A program made the translations under genes and the position numbers. Positions 1 through 9,470 of a DNA stretch of 64,000 bases are shown in pieces. Every line of letters begins with the position of its first letter. Position 1 is the first letter of the stretch. A model generated the notes under the pieces. It did not search any database. It saw only the letters and a list, made by a program, of their open reading frames with translations, and was not told where the DNA came from. Source of the DNA: Bradyrhizobium xenonodulans (lineage in GTDB: Bacteria > Pseudomonadota > Alphaproteobacteria > Rhizobiales > Xanthobacteraceae); assembly GCF_027594865.1 (NCBI RefSeq), contig NZ_CP089391.1, positions 6,664,501 through 6,728,500 of the forward strand, given 5' to 3'.

Positions 1-825
1 ACGATATTGCTGGCGCTGGAAGTAGCTTTCGCCAAGCCAATATTGCGCATCGCCGAGCAGCGGGTCGCTCGGATATTTCTGCGCAAAGTTCTTCATCGTT
101 TGCTCGGCGAGCGCGTAGTCCTTGCGCTGCATGTAGCCGATGCCGAGGTCGAACTCATCGCGCGGCGTGGCCGAGGGCGGCAGGGTCGCAAGGCCCGTGC
201 CGCCCGACGGCGCGGGATTGCCCTGTTGGGCCGGCGGATAGCCCGGCTGTGTCGGCACCGCGGCTTGCGGGTAGCGGGGGCCGTTGTTGGAGAGATCGAG
301 CGGCTCGCCATAGCCGCGGCCGCCGGGCGCACCTGCCTGAGTGCCTGCCGGCATCGGCTGCTGCCCGCCACCGAGCGCGCGCGGCGCGCCGGGTGCGTTC
401 GGGTTCTGGCTCGGGTCGAAGGAATCACCGCGGCGGCGCGTGCCGGGCGCGCCCGGTGCCGGCTGCTCCTGAACGATCGGCGCGGCGGCCTGCGGCTGCT
501 CGTAATTCGGCTGGGCCTGCTGCTGCTGGCGAGAGGCCGGCGCGACCTGGGTCGGCGCGATCTGGGCTGGCGGCATCGCCGAGACATTGGGCACCTGTCC
601 GGGCGCGCCTGGCGCGCCGCCCTCGAGCGCCCGCAGCCGCTCTTCGAGCTGGCGGTTGCGATATTGCAGCTCTTCGTTCTGGCCGGTGAGCTGGCGCAGC
701 TGGTTCTCCAGCCGCTCGATCCGCATCTCCGGGTCGTCGTCCGACTGCGCGCATACGGGCGCGCAGAAAGAGAGCAGCGCAGCGATCGCCACGGTGCCGG
801 TAATTGCCTTGAATTTCGATGACAT
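1..825 (-). CDS. cpoB: Tol-Pal system protein CpoB/YbgF, C-terminus cut off by window edge
   Basis: Periplasmic coordinator of the Tol-Pal system and cell-wall synthesis. Reading the minus strand from ATG at 825 gives 275 codons with no stop before the window edge. Residues 1-27 form a signal peptide ending in CAPVCAQ. Residues about 30-65 are a charged heptad-like stretch (MRIERLENQLRQLTGQNEEL), the trimerising coiled coil of the family. A long Pro/Gln/Gly-rich linker follows (about 70-200), then the first TPR repeat (DEFDLGIGYMQRKDYALAEQ and onward). It lies downstream of pal, the usual order. The linker is long compared with enterobacterial CpoB. The missing part is the remaining TPR repeats. 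Identification is secure from domain order and neighbours. Confidence 0.9.
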   Translation of the reverse strand, partial: MSSKFKAITGTVAIAALLSFCAPVCAQSDDDPEMRIERLENQLRQLTGQNEELQYRNRQLEERLRALEGGAPGAPGQVPNVSAMPPAQIAPTQVAPASRQQQQAQPNYEQPQAAAPIVQEQPAPGAPGTRRRGDSFDPSQNPNAPGAPRALGGGQQPMPAGTQAGAPGGRGYGEPLDLSNNGPRYPQAAVPTQPGYPPAQQGNPAPSGGTGLATLPPSATPRDEFDLGIGYMQRKDYALAEQTMKNFAQKYPSDPLLGDAQYWLGESYFQRQQYR

Positions 826-953
826 CTTGCCCTGACGACAAAAGCGGCGTGGCACGCGGCGGACCGTTGGCCGCGGCTCACAATGAGGAAGGGAGTACGC
901 CAAAACTGTGACTGCCACCAAGGGGTTTTAGGTCACGGATTGCTGAAACGAAA

Positions 954-975
954 CCGGCGCCCGAGAGGGCGCCGG
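954..975 (-). terminator. Hairpin downstream of pal
   Basis: A perfect 9-bp stem (CCGGCGCCC / GGGCGCCGG) with a GAGA loop lies about 55 bp after the pal stop. On the minus strand it is followed by TTTCGTTTC, so it could end or attenuate pal transcription before cpoB. Confidence 0.5.
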
Positions 976-1029
976 CATAATCGGTCTTTGAAGATGAACG
1001 GCGCCTGACTGAGCGTCAGTATCCCGGCG

Positions 1030-1518
1030 TCAGGAGCTCGCGTTCAGCACGGTGACGGCGCGACGGTTCTGCGACCAGCAGGAGATGTCGTTACAGACGG
1101 CGACCGGCCGCTCCTTGCCGTAGGAGATCGTGCGCATGCGGTTCGGATCGATGCCGCGCGAGGCAAGGAACGAACGCACCGACTGGGCGCGGCGGGCGCC
1201 GAGCGCGATGTTGTATTCGCGGGTGCCGCGCTCGTCGGCATGACCTTCGATGGTGAAGCTGTATTGGCGGTAGTTCTGGAGCCACTGCGCCTGCTTCTCC
1301 AGGGTCACGATCGCCTGCGGGGTCAGATCGGTCTGGTCGCTTTCGAAGAACACGCGGTCGCCCACGTTCACCACGAAGTCCTGCTGGCTGCCAGGCGTCG
1401 CCGCGTTGGCCATCGCATCCGTCGCAGCATTCTTGTTGGCGCAGGCGCCCATCGACAGCGCAATTGCAACCACTGCAGCCAGCTTCAATCCCTGGAGGAT
1501 ACGCATAGGATATTTCAT
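1030..1518 (-). CDS. pal: Peptidoglycan-associated lipoprotein Pal
   Basis: Outer-membrane lipoprotein that binds peptidoglycan and pairs with TolB in the Tol-Pal machine. The 162-aa product starts at ATG 1518, chosen because GGAGG lies 7 nt upstream; an in-frame start 10 codons earlier has no such site. The N-terminus is a lipoprotein signal ending in LSMGAC. The OmpA-like domain (about 50-160) shows the family core (VFFESDQTDLTPQA, then IEGHADERGTREYNIALGAR, then ISYGKERPV). Unusually, pal is separated from tolB by two unrelated genes, so it probably depends on its own promoter in the 280-bp gap upstream. Confidence 0.95.
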   Translation of the reverse strand: MKYPMRILQGLKLAAVVAIALSMGACANKNAATDAMANAATPGSQQDFVVNVGDRVFFESDQTDLTPQAIVTLEKQAQWLQNYRQYSFTIEGHADERGTREYNIALGARRAQSVRSFLASRGIDPNRMRTISYGKERPVAVCNDISCWSQNRRAVTVLNASS

Positions 1519-1797
1519 TCCGGAGCCTCCACGCTCACGTTCGTCCACTGCTTCCGGTCTACAGGGGGTTGGTTAAGCGAACGTTCCGTCAACCTTGATG
1601 GAACCTTGCTTCAGCCGGTCAAATGCCCCCAACCCGCGAAAAGCACCCGTCATGGTTAATGGGTTGTAAATGTGGCGCGAGGGTGAAGGCAAGCCGCGCC
1701 GGTCGGCAAAACGCCGGTTTTTGCTGGAAATCTGGGCCGTGTGATCGGCGAACCGCCCCATAGCGGCCGGCGGCGATGCGGGGATCCCAGCCGGAAT

Positions 1798-2526
1798 TCA
1801 GCCTTGCGCAGCACCCGCGACAAGCACGGGGCGCGGCACGGCGGCGCGGATGTTGTTACCGCGGTCGAACAGCATCCGCCGCTCGAAGGCACTCGAACGC
1901 ATGATCGGAAAGCGGGTCAAGACGCGCTCGCGGAGGCTTCGGAAATCGGACGCCATCAGGGCGACCGGCTTCAACACGTTCGGAAACGAGCGCGGTTCCG
2001 TGATCGCCTCATGCAGAAAGACCCGGCGGTAGAATGCCTGATGCTCCGCCCGGACCTGCGCAAGCCCGGTGTCGGCATTGAAGTGTTCGCAGGCGAGATA
2101 AGCGAGGCGCAGGGTGACATAGGGCAGCTCCGGAAATCGCCCGGCCTGCTCAGGGTCGGCAACGAACCGCGCCGGATCGACGAAAACCTCGCCGCGGTCG
2201 AGACGGGGATGAAGCACGTCGCCGAACAATTCGGTCGCATAGGACATGCGCTGATCCGACGTCAGGACATGCAGACGGACGGAGCTGCAGAGCTCGCCAT
2301 CGATGTAGATTCCGAAGGTCCAGGCGTTCGGCGCATCATCATAGCGATCGCTGACGCGATGCGCCTCGGACGGCAGGATCAATCCACCGTGCAGATAGGC
2401 CCGGTAGCGCATTTGATAGAGGCGATCTTTGTCTTCCGGAGTTTCGATGAGTCTGTAGTCGACCCGATCAAAAATCCCTGCCCCCCGCATAACCAACGGA
2501 GCGCGCGGCTCGGCCCGGGATTCCAT
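1798..2526 (-). CDS. FeeM-like N-acyl amino acid synthase (GNAT/autoinducer-synthase fold)
   Basis: The 242-aa protein resembles the FeeM catalytic core family, which transfers fatty acyl groups from acyl carrier protein to an amino acid and is structurally related to LuxI-type synthases and GNAT enzymes. Visible family features are the early RYRAYLHGG segment, IYIDGELCSSVRLHVL (the fold's central strands), GEVFVDPARFVAD, and a C-terminal FYRRVFLHEA motif. ATG 2526 has GGAG 6 nt upstream; a GTG four codons earlier (2538) is less likely. A good promoter lies 44 bp upstream. It sits between pal and the cyclic-di-GMP gene, so it may make a signal or membrane lipid. The product is unknown and the family call is from memory of the motif pattern. 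Confidence 0.75.
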   Translation of the reverse strand: MESRAEPRAPLVMRGAGIFDRVDYRLIETPEDKDRLYQMRYRAYLHGGLILPSEAHRVSDRYDDAPNAWTFGIYIDGELCSSVRLHVLTSDQRMSYATELFGDVLHPRLDRGEVFVDPARFVADPEQAGRFPELPYVTLRLAYLACEHFNADTGLAQVRAEHQAFYRRVFLHEAITEPRSFPNVLKPVALMASDFRSLRERVLTRFPIMRSSAFERRMLFDRGNNIRAAVPRPVLVAGAAQG

Positions 2527-2569
2527 CTGACACTCCACAACTCGTCCAACAACTTCCGCGAGTTTGAAA

Positions 2570-2598
2570 AGATTAACGCCTCCTTAACGGAATTGCAA
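2570..2598 (-). promoter_or_regulatory. Candidate sigma-70-type promoter for the FeeM-like gene
   Basis: On the minus strand, TTGCAA and TAATCT are separated by exactly 17 nt. The -10 box ends about 44 bp upstream of the ATG at 2526. Pattern match only. Confidence 0.4.
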
Positions 2599-2683
2599 AG
2601 GCTTGAATTGATTAGGGTTAATCCCCGTAGGACTACGGTGGACTGTAACGAGTTGAAACGATGAGAAATCTTGGAACGGGATG

Positions 2684-5047
2684 TCAGGCGAAGGAGCGCG
2701 AGGAGATCGCGACAACCTGATCTTCGTGCAGGCGACGGCCATGCGAGGCGTTGAGCAATTGGCGCACCCGCACCGCCGGGACCGGCCGGCTGAACAGATA
2801 ACCCTGCCCCTCGCTCACCGTCCCGTCGGCGCTGATCAGCTCGAGCTGCTCGTTGGTCTCGATGCCCTCGACCACCACGGCCATGCCGAGATCGGCGGAC
2901 AGCCGCGCCACGCCGCGCAGCAGCGTCAGCGGCCGGTCGGTGTCGATTCCCTCGAGGAAGGAGCGGTCGATCTTGACCTTCTGCATCGGGAAATTGTGCA
3001 GGTAGCTGAGGCTCGAATAGCCGGTGCCGAAATCGTCCAGCGAGATGCGCACGCCGAGCGCATGCAGCTGCGACAGGATGTCGTGGGTGAGCTGGGTGTT
3101 GCGCAGCAGCGACGACTCGGTGATCTCGATCTCGAGCCGATGGGCCGGCAGGCCCGAGACCTCGAGCGCGTAGCGGATTTCGCTGAGCACGTCGCGCTGG
3201 TGGAATTGCTGCGGCGAGAAGTTGACGGCGACGCTGACGCCGTCCGGCCACTTCATGCATTCCATGCAGGCGCGGCGCAGGATCCAGCGGCCGAGATCGA
3301 CGATCAGGCCCATGTCCTCGGCGACCGGGATGATGTCGACCGGCGAGACCGTGCCGCGCACCGGATGATTCCAGCGCAACAGCGCCTCGCAGGTGGTGAT
3401 CTTGCCGGACTTCAGGTTGACCAGCGGCTGGTAGAACAGCTCGAACTCCTCGTTGGCGAGCGCCTTGCGCAGGTCCAGCTCGAGGATGCGGCGGGCCTCG
3501 ACGGTGGCCGCCATCTCGTCGCGGAAGAAGCAGAAGGTGCCGCGGCCGTCGGCCTTGGCGCGGTACAGCGCCATGTCGGCGTTCTTGAGCAGCGTGTCGG
3601 CGCTGACGTCGCCGTCCGGCGAGGTCAGCGCGATGCCGACGCTGGCGCCGATTTCGACCAGATGATTGTCGATGCGGTAGCGCTCGCTCAGGCGTTCGAC
3701 GATTCGGCGGGCAAGGCTGGCTGCGTCCTCGGGCGAGCTGATGTTCTGCTGGAACACGACGAACTCGTCGCCGCCGAAGCGGGCGACGAAATCCTCGGGG
3801 CGCAGCATCTCGCGCAGACGGTTGGCGACCGCGCACAGAAGCTGGTCGCCGCAGGGGTGACCGAGCGTATCATTGACTTGCTTGAACTGGTCGAGGTCGA
3901 CGAACAGCAGCGCGCAGAGGCGTTCAGAGCTGTGCGAGATCGCCAGCAGCCGCTCGATCTCGTCGCGGAAGCTGACGCGGTTGGGAAGCGCCGTGAGCTC
4001 GTCGTAGCGGGCCAGATGGCTGATCTTCGCCTCGGCGCTCTTGCGCTCGGTAATGTCCTCCAGCAGGACGACGGCGCCTCCGTCCGTCATCGGCTGAATG
4101 GTCCATGACAGCGTCCGCCCCCGTGCGGGGTCGGGGTCCGTGGTCACGATCTCCTTGTTCTGAAGCTCGCGGATGTCGTGCAGGATCAGATCGCCGCTCT
4201 CCCTCGATAGCGAGACGGACTCGATGCACGCCGCGATGATCTGGGATGCGCTGGGGCCGCTCTGCACGAGGTCGTCGGGCAGGTTCATCATCTCGCCGAA
4301 ACGATGATTCATGACCGCGAGCTGGCCGTCGACGTGGAACATGCACAGGCCGTGCGGCATGTTGTTCAAGGCGGTGTCGAACCGGCCGGCGAGTGCGGCT
4401 TCGCGCTCACGCGCGACCAGCGCGCGCATGAATATCCGGTGCAGATTGGCCGACAGTCCCATCAGCGACAGGAGGAAGGCGGCGCTCACGACCGCCATCG
4501 CGACGTAGAACGGCGTGCCGCGCAACGCCAGCGCGATCACGATGGGAACGAAGACGAGGCTGACCTGCAGCTGGAAGATCCACTGTCGGCCATAGGCCCT
4601 GCCGGCGCCGCCTGCCGCAATTCCGGTGGTGACGGACAGGGCGATCATATGGGCGACGGCATCGTCGCTGCTGAACAGGGTCGTCGAGCACCAGGTGCCG
4701 ATCGCGGCCGCCTGAACCATCGCCCCGACCTGGTAGCGCGTCTGCCAGTGCGACGCCTCCCTGGTCGTCAGCGTCAGCTTGCGCCTCTGGTACAGGTACA
4801 GGTTGAACGCGCGGAAGATGCCGGCAACGACGAGAAGCCCGACGCAGGCCCAGATAAGTGGTTCTCCCGTCTTCAGCGCAGTCATCGCGGCGCCGATGGA
4901 GACGAATACCAGGCCGGCCAGCAGAGGACGGGGGGCTTCGAACAGCGAATCGATCAGCGCTGCCGAAACCGTCGGCGAGGCCTGCTCGGATTCTCCGCTC
5001 TGGCTTGCGAACTGCATTTGTGTTTGTACGCGTCCTGTCTGGCGCAT
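2684..5047 (-). CDS. Membrane-bound GGDEF/EAL cyclic-di-GMP protein with PAS-like sensor
   Basis: Predicted to make and/or degrade the second messenger cyclic di-GMP at the inner membrane. The 787-aa protein has about six hydrophobic helices (residues 40-200), a PAS-like region (220-335), a GGDEF domain (345-505) and an EAL domain (520-765). The GGDEF site is intact (RFGGDEF, 423-429), with an RxxD inhibitory site (RPED, 416-419) five residues before it. The EAL site is also intact (EALLRW at 554; EITES at 641; DDFGTGYS at 671; VEGIE at 726), so both activities are plausible. It lies within the tol-pal locus, downstream of tolB and upstream of the FeeM-like gene. The start at 5047 has only a weak Shine-Dalgarno sequence. 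Confidence 0.93.
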   Translation of the reverse strand: MRQTGRVQTQMQFASQSGESEQASPTVSAALIDSLFEAPRPLLAGLVFVSIGAAMTALKTGEPLIWACVGLLVVAGIFRAFNLYLYQRRKLTLTTREASHWQTRYQVGAMVQAAAIGTWCSTTLFSSDDAVAHMIALSVTTGIAAGGAGRAYGRQWIFQLQVSLVFVPIVIALALRGTPFYVAMAVVSAAFLLSLMGLSANLHRIFMRALVAREREAALAGRFDTALNNMPHGLCMFHVDGQLAVMNHRFGEMMNLPDDLVQSGPSASQIIAACIESVSLSRESGDLILHDIRELQNKEIVTTDPDPARGRTLSWTIQPMTDGGAVVLLEDITERKSAEAKISHLARYDELTALPNRVSFRDEIERLLAISHSSERLCALLFVDLDQFKQVNDTLGHPCGDQLLCAVANRLREMLRPEDFVARFGGDEFVVFQQNISSPEDAASLARRIVERLSERYRIDNHLVEIGASVGIALTSPDGDVSADTLLKNADMALYRAKADGRGTFCFFRDEMAATVEARRILELDLRKALANEEFELFYQPLVNLKSGKITTCEALLRWNHPVRGTVSPVDIIPVAEDMGLIVDLGRWILRRACMECMKWPDGVSVAVNFSPQQFHQRDVLSEIRYALEVSGLPAHRLEIEITESSLLRNTQLTHDILSQLHALGVRISLDDFGTGYSSLSYLHNFPMQKVKIDRSFLEGIDTDRPLTLLRGVARLSADLGMAVVVEGIETNEQLELISADGTVSEGQGYLFSRPVPAVRVRQLLNASHGRRLHEDQVVAISSRSFA

Positions 5048-5227
5048 ACTTTTACCCAGCCGAGATGAAGCCTTTCTGAGGGAACATCGTTAAAGGCGAG
5101 TTGTTTTTCGGCAATAGCGAACCGGTTTCTGCTGACATATCAAGCAACTAGGCAAGCTTTGCCGAGCACAAGGTGAAGGAAAGCTTGCTGTTCCCGCCAA
5201 GCCCGAAAAAATCGGCGCATTTTTTCG

Positions 5228-5259
5228 AAAACATCGCGCGGCTGAACACGCGATGTTTT
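5228..5259. repeat. Perfect 11-bp inverted repeat in the tolB/GGDEF gap
   Basis: AAAACATCGCG and CGCGATGTTTT flank a 10-nt loop. With A/T ends and a GC core it looks like a terminator for the tol transcript. It sits in the 326-bp gap (5048-5373), which otherwise holds the palindromic repeat at 5271-5377 and no gene I can support. Confidence 0.5.
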
Positions 5260-5270
5260 AGCTCGATGGT

Positions 5271-5377
5271 TCTAGAGCCTGATCCGGAAAAGTGCGAAGC
5301 GGTTTTCCGAAAAGATCATGCCCAAAACAACAACCTAAAGCGCGATGACTATTCACCGTAATCTCATCGCGCTTTAG
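5271..5377. repeat. Rhizobiales-type extragenic palindromic repeat touching the tolB stop
   Basis: The left half contains GGAAAA...TTTTCC inverted arms (about 5285-5308) and a GATCATGC segment, a pattern I recognise as a widespread intergenic repeat in Bradyrhizobium and relatives. The right half is a perfect 14-bp inverted repeat (5335-5348 with 5364-5377, 15-nt loop, core AAAGCGCGATGA). The tolB stop codon (TAA, 5374-5376) lies inside the distal arm, so the repeat supplies the end of the gene and probably its terminator. Confidence 0.7.
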
Positions 5378-6744
5378 CCGGGTGTCGAGGACAGCAGCGG
5401 CGACCAGGCCGGGTCGGAAGCGAAGCCCGGCGTCGGCACCTTGAGCTCGTTGCGACCGGAGATGTCGACGGAGTACAGCGACGGTCCGCCGTTGCCGCCT
5501 GGATCGCGGAAGAACATCAGCACGCGGCCGTTCGGCGAGAAGGTCGGGCCTTCATTGTGGAAGCCCGAGGTGAGCAGCCGCTCGCCGGAGCCGTCAGGCT
5601 TCATGACGCCAATCGAGAATTGCCCGCCGCCCTGACGGGTGAAGGCGATGTAATCGCCGCGCGGCGACCACACCGGCGTCGAATAGCTGGCGTTGGTGTC
5701 GTCCTTGGAGAAGGAGATGCGCTGCGCCGCTCCGCCGCCTGCCGACATCACGTAGATCTGCGAGCGACCGCCACGATCGGACTCGAAGCAGATGCGGGTG
5801 CCGTCCGGTGAGTAGGACGGAGACGTGTCGATCGCCGGCGTGTCGGTGAGGCGCGTGGTCGAGCGCGAGCGCAGATCCATCGCGAACAGGTTGGAATTGC
5901 CACCCTGCTGCAAGCTCATGATGACGCGCTGGCCGTCCGGCGAGAAGCGCGGCGCGAAGGTCATGCCGGGGAAGTTGCCGACGATCTCGCGCTGGCCGGT
6001 CTCGATGTTGAAGAGATAGACCTTCGGATCGCCCTGGCCGAATTCCATGTAGGTGATCTCTTGCGAGTTCGGCGAGAAGCGCGGCGTCAGCACGAGGTCG
6101 GAGCCGCGGGTCAGGTAGCGCACGTTGGCGCCGTCCTGGTCCATCATCGCGAGCCGCTTGACGCGGCGCTCTTTCGGCCCGGTCTCGTCGACGAACACGA
6201 CGCGGCTGTCGAAATAGCCCTTCTCGCCGGTCATCTGCTCATAGATCTGGTCGGAGATGATGTGGGCGATGCGGCGCCAATATTCCGGCGAGGTGAAATA
6301 TTGCTGTCCCGTGAGCTGCTGGCCGGTGACCACGTCCCAGAGGCGGAATTCGGCCTTGAGCCTTCCGTCCTGCCCCCGCGTCATGCGGCCGGTGACCAGC
6401 GCCTGCGCGTTGATGGTCTTCCAGTTCTGGAATTGCGGCGCGACGTCGATGTTGCTGATGCGCTCGATGAAGGCAGCCTGGTCGATCGGGGCGAACAGGC
6501 CCGAGCGCTTCAGATTGTTGGTGATGACCTGCGTGACGCCGTTGCTGACATCGCCGTCGGCGGGAGAGCCCGGCACGAAGTTGGAGATCGCGATCGGAAT
6601 CGGCCGAAACTCGGTGGGATCGATGCGGAGCCGCCCCTGCTGGGGCTGGGCCTGAGCAAGGACACGTCCGCCCCCGAGCATCGCGAGCGTCGATCCGGTC
6701 AGGGTCATGAAGCGGCGGCGGTTCATCGAACTCACGTCATTCAT
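5374..6744 (-). CDS. tolB: Tol-Pal system beta-propeller protein TolB
   Basis: Periplasmic TolB, which shuttles between Pal and TolA during envelope constriction. The 456-aa product has an N-terminal alpha/beta domain and a C-terminal six-bladed propeller. The blades show as repeated xPxFSPxG units ([62 protein letters not shown]). The signal peptide carries a twin-arginine-like motif (NRRRFMT) followed by a hydrophobic stretch and VLAQA, suggesting possible Tat export; E. coli TolB uses Sec. The start at 6744 is 23 bp after tolA; ATG 6726 is an alternative. The stop codon lies in a palindromic repeat. Confidence 0.95.
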   Translation of the reverse strand: MNDVSSMNRRRFMTLTGSTLAMLGGGRVLAQAQPQQGRLRIDPTEFRPIPIAISNFVPGSPADGDVSNGVTQVITNNLKRSGLFAPIDQAAFIERISNIDVAPQFQNWKTINAQALVTGRMTRGQDGRLKAEFRLWDVVTGQQLTGQQYFTSPEYWRRIAHIISDQIYEQMTGEKGYFDSRVVFVDETGPKERRVKRLAMMDQDGANVRYLTRGSDLVLTPRFSPNSQEITYMEFGQGDPKVYLFNIETGQREIVGNFPGMTFAPRFSPDGQRVIMSLQQGGNSNLFAMDLRSRSTTRLTDTPAIDTSPSYSPDGTRICFESDRGGRSQIYVMSAGGGAAQRISFSKDDTNASYSTPVWSPRGDYIAFTRQGGGQFSIGVMKPDGSGERLLTSGFHNEGPTFSPNGRVLMFFRDPGGNGGPSLYSVDISGRNELKVPTPGFASDPAWSPLLSSTPG

Positions 6745-6767
6745 TGCAAAATTCTTTTGTTCGGATG

Positions 6768-7727
6768 TCACAACATGTCTTTCAGACCGAAAGTCATCGG
6801 AATGAGCTTCCAGGTGTCGTATTGCTGTTTCGGCAAGAATGAATAGACCTGACACTGCACGATGGCGCGCTTGGCGCTTTCCGCCACAGCCTGGGCGATC
6901 GACCGTGACGGTCCTCGCACTGCGACGATGACTGGCTCGGACGCGAGCGAGCCGTCGATCTTCATGGGAATGTCGATGTCGGCTTCATACAGGTTGGCGT
7001 CCTGCCCGTTGTAAGTGGGCGTGAAGCAGCGCTTGACCGCACCCTGGAATGCACCTTGCCAGGTCGCGACGTTGTTGGCGGACGTTCCCGTGGTCGATCC
7101 CAGCGCCGCCGACGCATTCAGCGCCGCGCCGGAGAGCTCGTGCCGGGTCGCGGAACGCTTGTCGAGATCGCGCTGGATCTGCGCGGGGTCGAACGAGCGC
7201 TCCTTCGGCTTCGGCTGCTGCTGAGGCTGCACCGCCGCGACCTTCTGCTCAACGGGCTTCGGCGGCGGCTTCTTGGTCTCCATCTTCTTCTGGAGCTCGG
7301 CGATCGGATCTTCCTTGGCCGGATCAGGCTTCTTTTCCTGTGGCTTCGGTTCTTCCTTCGGCTTGGCCTCGGCGACGGGCTTGGGCGGCTCGGGCTTCTT
7401 CTCGACCGGTTTCTCGACGGGCTTCGGCGGCGGCTCGGGCTGCGAGTTGGTCTTGATCAGCTCCTTCTTCTCGGTGACCTTGCCGACGGCATCTTCCTCG
7501 GGCTTGGCTTCCGCGATCTTCTCGACCTTGGGCTTCGGCTCTTTCTTGTCGCCGGTCTTCTGCCCCGACATCATCTTCGCGAGCTGATCGCTGGAGATGA
7601 TGTCGACCGGAAGCGACTCTTCCGGCGCGATGAAAGCCTTGCTGCTAAAGGTGACCAGCCCCCATCCCAGCACGAGGATGTGCAGAGCAATCGACGCAAC
7701 GAATGTCTTGTCGACGTTCACCCTCAC
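6768..7727 (-). CDS. tolA: Cell envelope protein TolA
   Basis: Inner-membrane protein that spans the periplasm and transmits proton-motive-force energy from TolQR to TolB/Pal. I choose the GTG at 7727, 4 bp after the tolR stop and with GGGG 7 nt upstream, giving 319 aa. One N-terminal membrane helix ([19 protein letters not shown]) is followed by a long Lys/Pro/Glu-rich stalk (about 55-190). The C-terminal domain has the family's [18 protein letters not shown] and [18 protein letters not shown] segments. An upstream extension into tolR would add only Arg/Trp-rich residues typical of an out-of-frame read. Confidence 0.93.
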   Translation of the reverse strand: MRVNVDKTFVASIALHILVLGWGLVTFSSKAFIAPEESLPVDIISSDQLAKMMSGQKTGDKKEPKPKVEKIAEAKPEEDAVGKVTEKKELIKTNSQPEPPPKPVEKPVEKKPEPPKPVAEAKPKEEPKPQEKKPDPAKEDPIAELQKKMETKKPPPKPVEQKVAAVQPQQQPKPKERSFDPAQIQRDLDKRSATRHELSGAALNASAALGSTTGTSANNVATWQGAFQGAVKRCFTPTYNGQDANLYEADIDIPMKIDGSLASEPVIVAVRGPSRSIAQAVAESAKRAIVQCQVYSFLPKQQYDTWKLIPMTFGLKDML

Positions 7728-7731
7728 TGGC

Positions 7732-8181
7732 TTACCCCTGATCCGCCTCGGTGACGAGCGCCAGCTTCTTGAAGCCTGCCCCCGACAACAGGCCCATGAC
7801 CCTGGCCACCGTGCCGTAATCTGCCTTCTTGTCGGCACGCAGATAGATGCGTTCCTCGAGCCCGCCGCGCGCGTCCGTGATCGCCTTCAGCTTCGGCACC
7901 AGATCGTTGATCGCAACCTCGGCGTCGTTGATGAACACCTTGCCCTTGATGTCGACCGACATCTGAAGCGGCTTCTGGTCGTTGTTTTCGAGGCTCTTGG
8001 CCTGGGTCTGCGGCAGGTCGAGCGGCACGCCGACCGTCAGCATCGGCGCCGACACCATGAAGATGATGAGCAGCACCAGCATCACGTCGACCATCGGCGT
8101 GACATTGATCTCGGCCACGACCGGCTTGCGCCGGCCACGGCGTCCGCCGCCTCCGGACGAACTCGCTACGTTCATCGCCAT
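7732..8181 (-). CDS. tolR: Tol-Pal system protein TolR
   Basis: ExbD-family stator partner of TolQ in the proton-driven motor. The 149-aa protein has a basic, Gly-rich cytoplasmic N-terminus and one membrane helix (about 28-48) carrying the conserved proton-path aspartate in TPMVDVMLVLLIIFMVSAP. The periplasmic domain includes ERIYLRADKKADYG. It lies 43 bp after tolQ and 4 bp before the tolA GTG, consistent with one transcript. Confidence 0.96.
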   Translation of the reverse strand: MAMNVASSSGGGGRRGRRKPVVAEINVTPMVDVMLVLLIIFMVSAPMLTVGVPLDLPQTQAKSLENNDQKPLQMSVDIKGKVFINDAEVAINDLVPKLKAITDARGGLEERIYLRADKKADYGTVARVMGLLSGAGFKKLALVTEADQG

Positions 8182-8224
8182 GATCGAATGCCCAAATTGC
8201 CCTTCACACTATACATGCCGTCCG

Positions 8225-8941
<717 letters not shown>

Positions 8942-9470
8942 AAGCAGTATCCTCTCAAGGCGATCGTTACCTGATGTCTCCGGCAAGCAAATGGCTGCCG
9001 GTTCCCCAACAGCCGCGCAAACCGGCGCGGCCGGCAAGCCCGCTCAAAGCCTTGTCTTTCTGGGGTGCAGGGGCTCATCCAAAGCCGGCCGCCTGCATTC
9101 CCTGCCAAGATGTCAAAACTATGGGCCTCAAGCTCGGCTCCGGGCGTGACTGTCCGCAATTACCAGAGCCCGCCGATGGTTAACGTGCGGTTACCATGGG
9201 CGAATTTGGCTGCCGGAAAGGTAGGCCGCGCAGGGGGATGGGGACGGCGGGGTGCGAGACAGGATGTCGCGTGGCGTTGCCGGATAGGGAGCTGCGGGCC
9301 CCGCAATGCGGCCGGTTCCCTTCCCCTTACGGCTGTTCAGACGGGTGTTCGGACACATCGTGGACACTTCCAACAGCAAGGAGGCTGTCGGATACCGTTC
9401 CACGAGCTGATAGGCTGCGCTCGCGAACAACAACGTGCCGGTATCACCGGCCCAGCCTGAGGAGCGTCCA
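8942..9470. other. Divergent intergenic region between tolQ and ggt
   Basis: This 529-bp gap must hold the promoters of the tol operon (minus) and ggt (plus). I find no convincing gene. Short reading frames here lack family features. A TTGACA on the minus strand (9111-9116) lacks a matching -10 box. GGTTAAC/GGTTACC words at about 9176-9196 are noted without a function. Confidence 0.4.

Noticed and set aside
2681..5068. Long plus-strand frames opposite the GGDEF/EAL gene
   Set aside because: They mirror the codon structure of a protein with intact GGDEF and EAL motifs; composition is Arg/His/Asp-rich with no family features.
5173..5361. 62-codon plus-strand frame in the tolB/GGDEF gap
   Set aside because: It is made largely of the two inverted repeats and has no ribosome site.
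9111..9116. TTGACA as the tolQ promoter -35 box
   Set aside because: No acceptable -10 hexamer 16-18 nt downstream on the minus strand.
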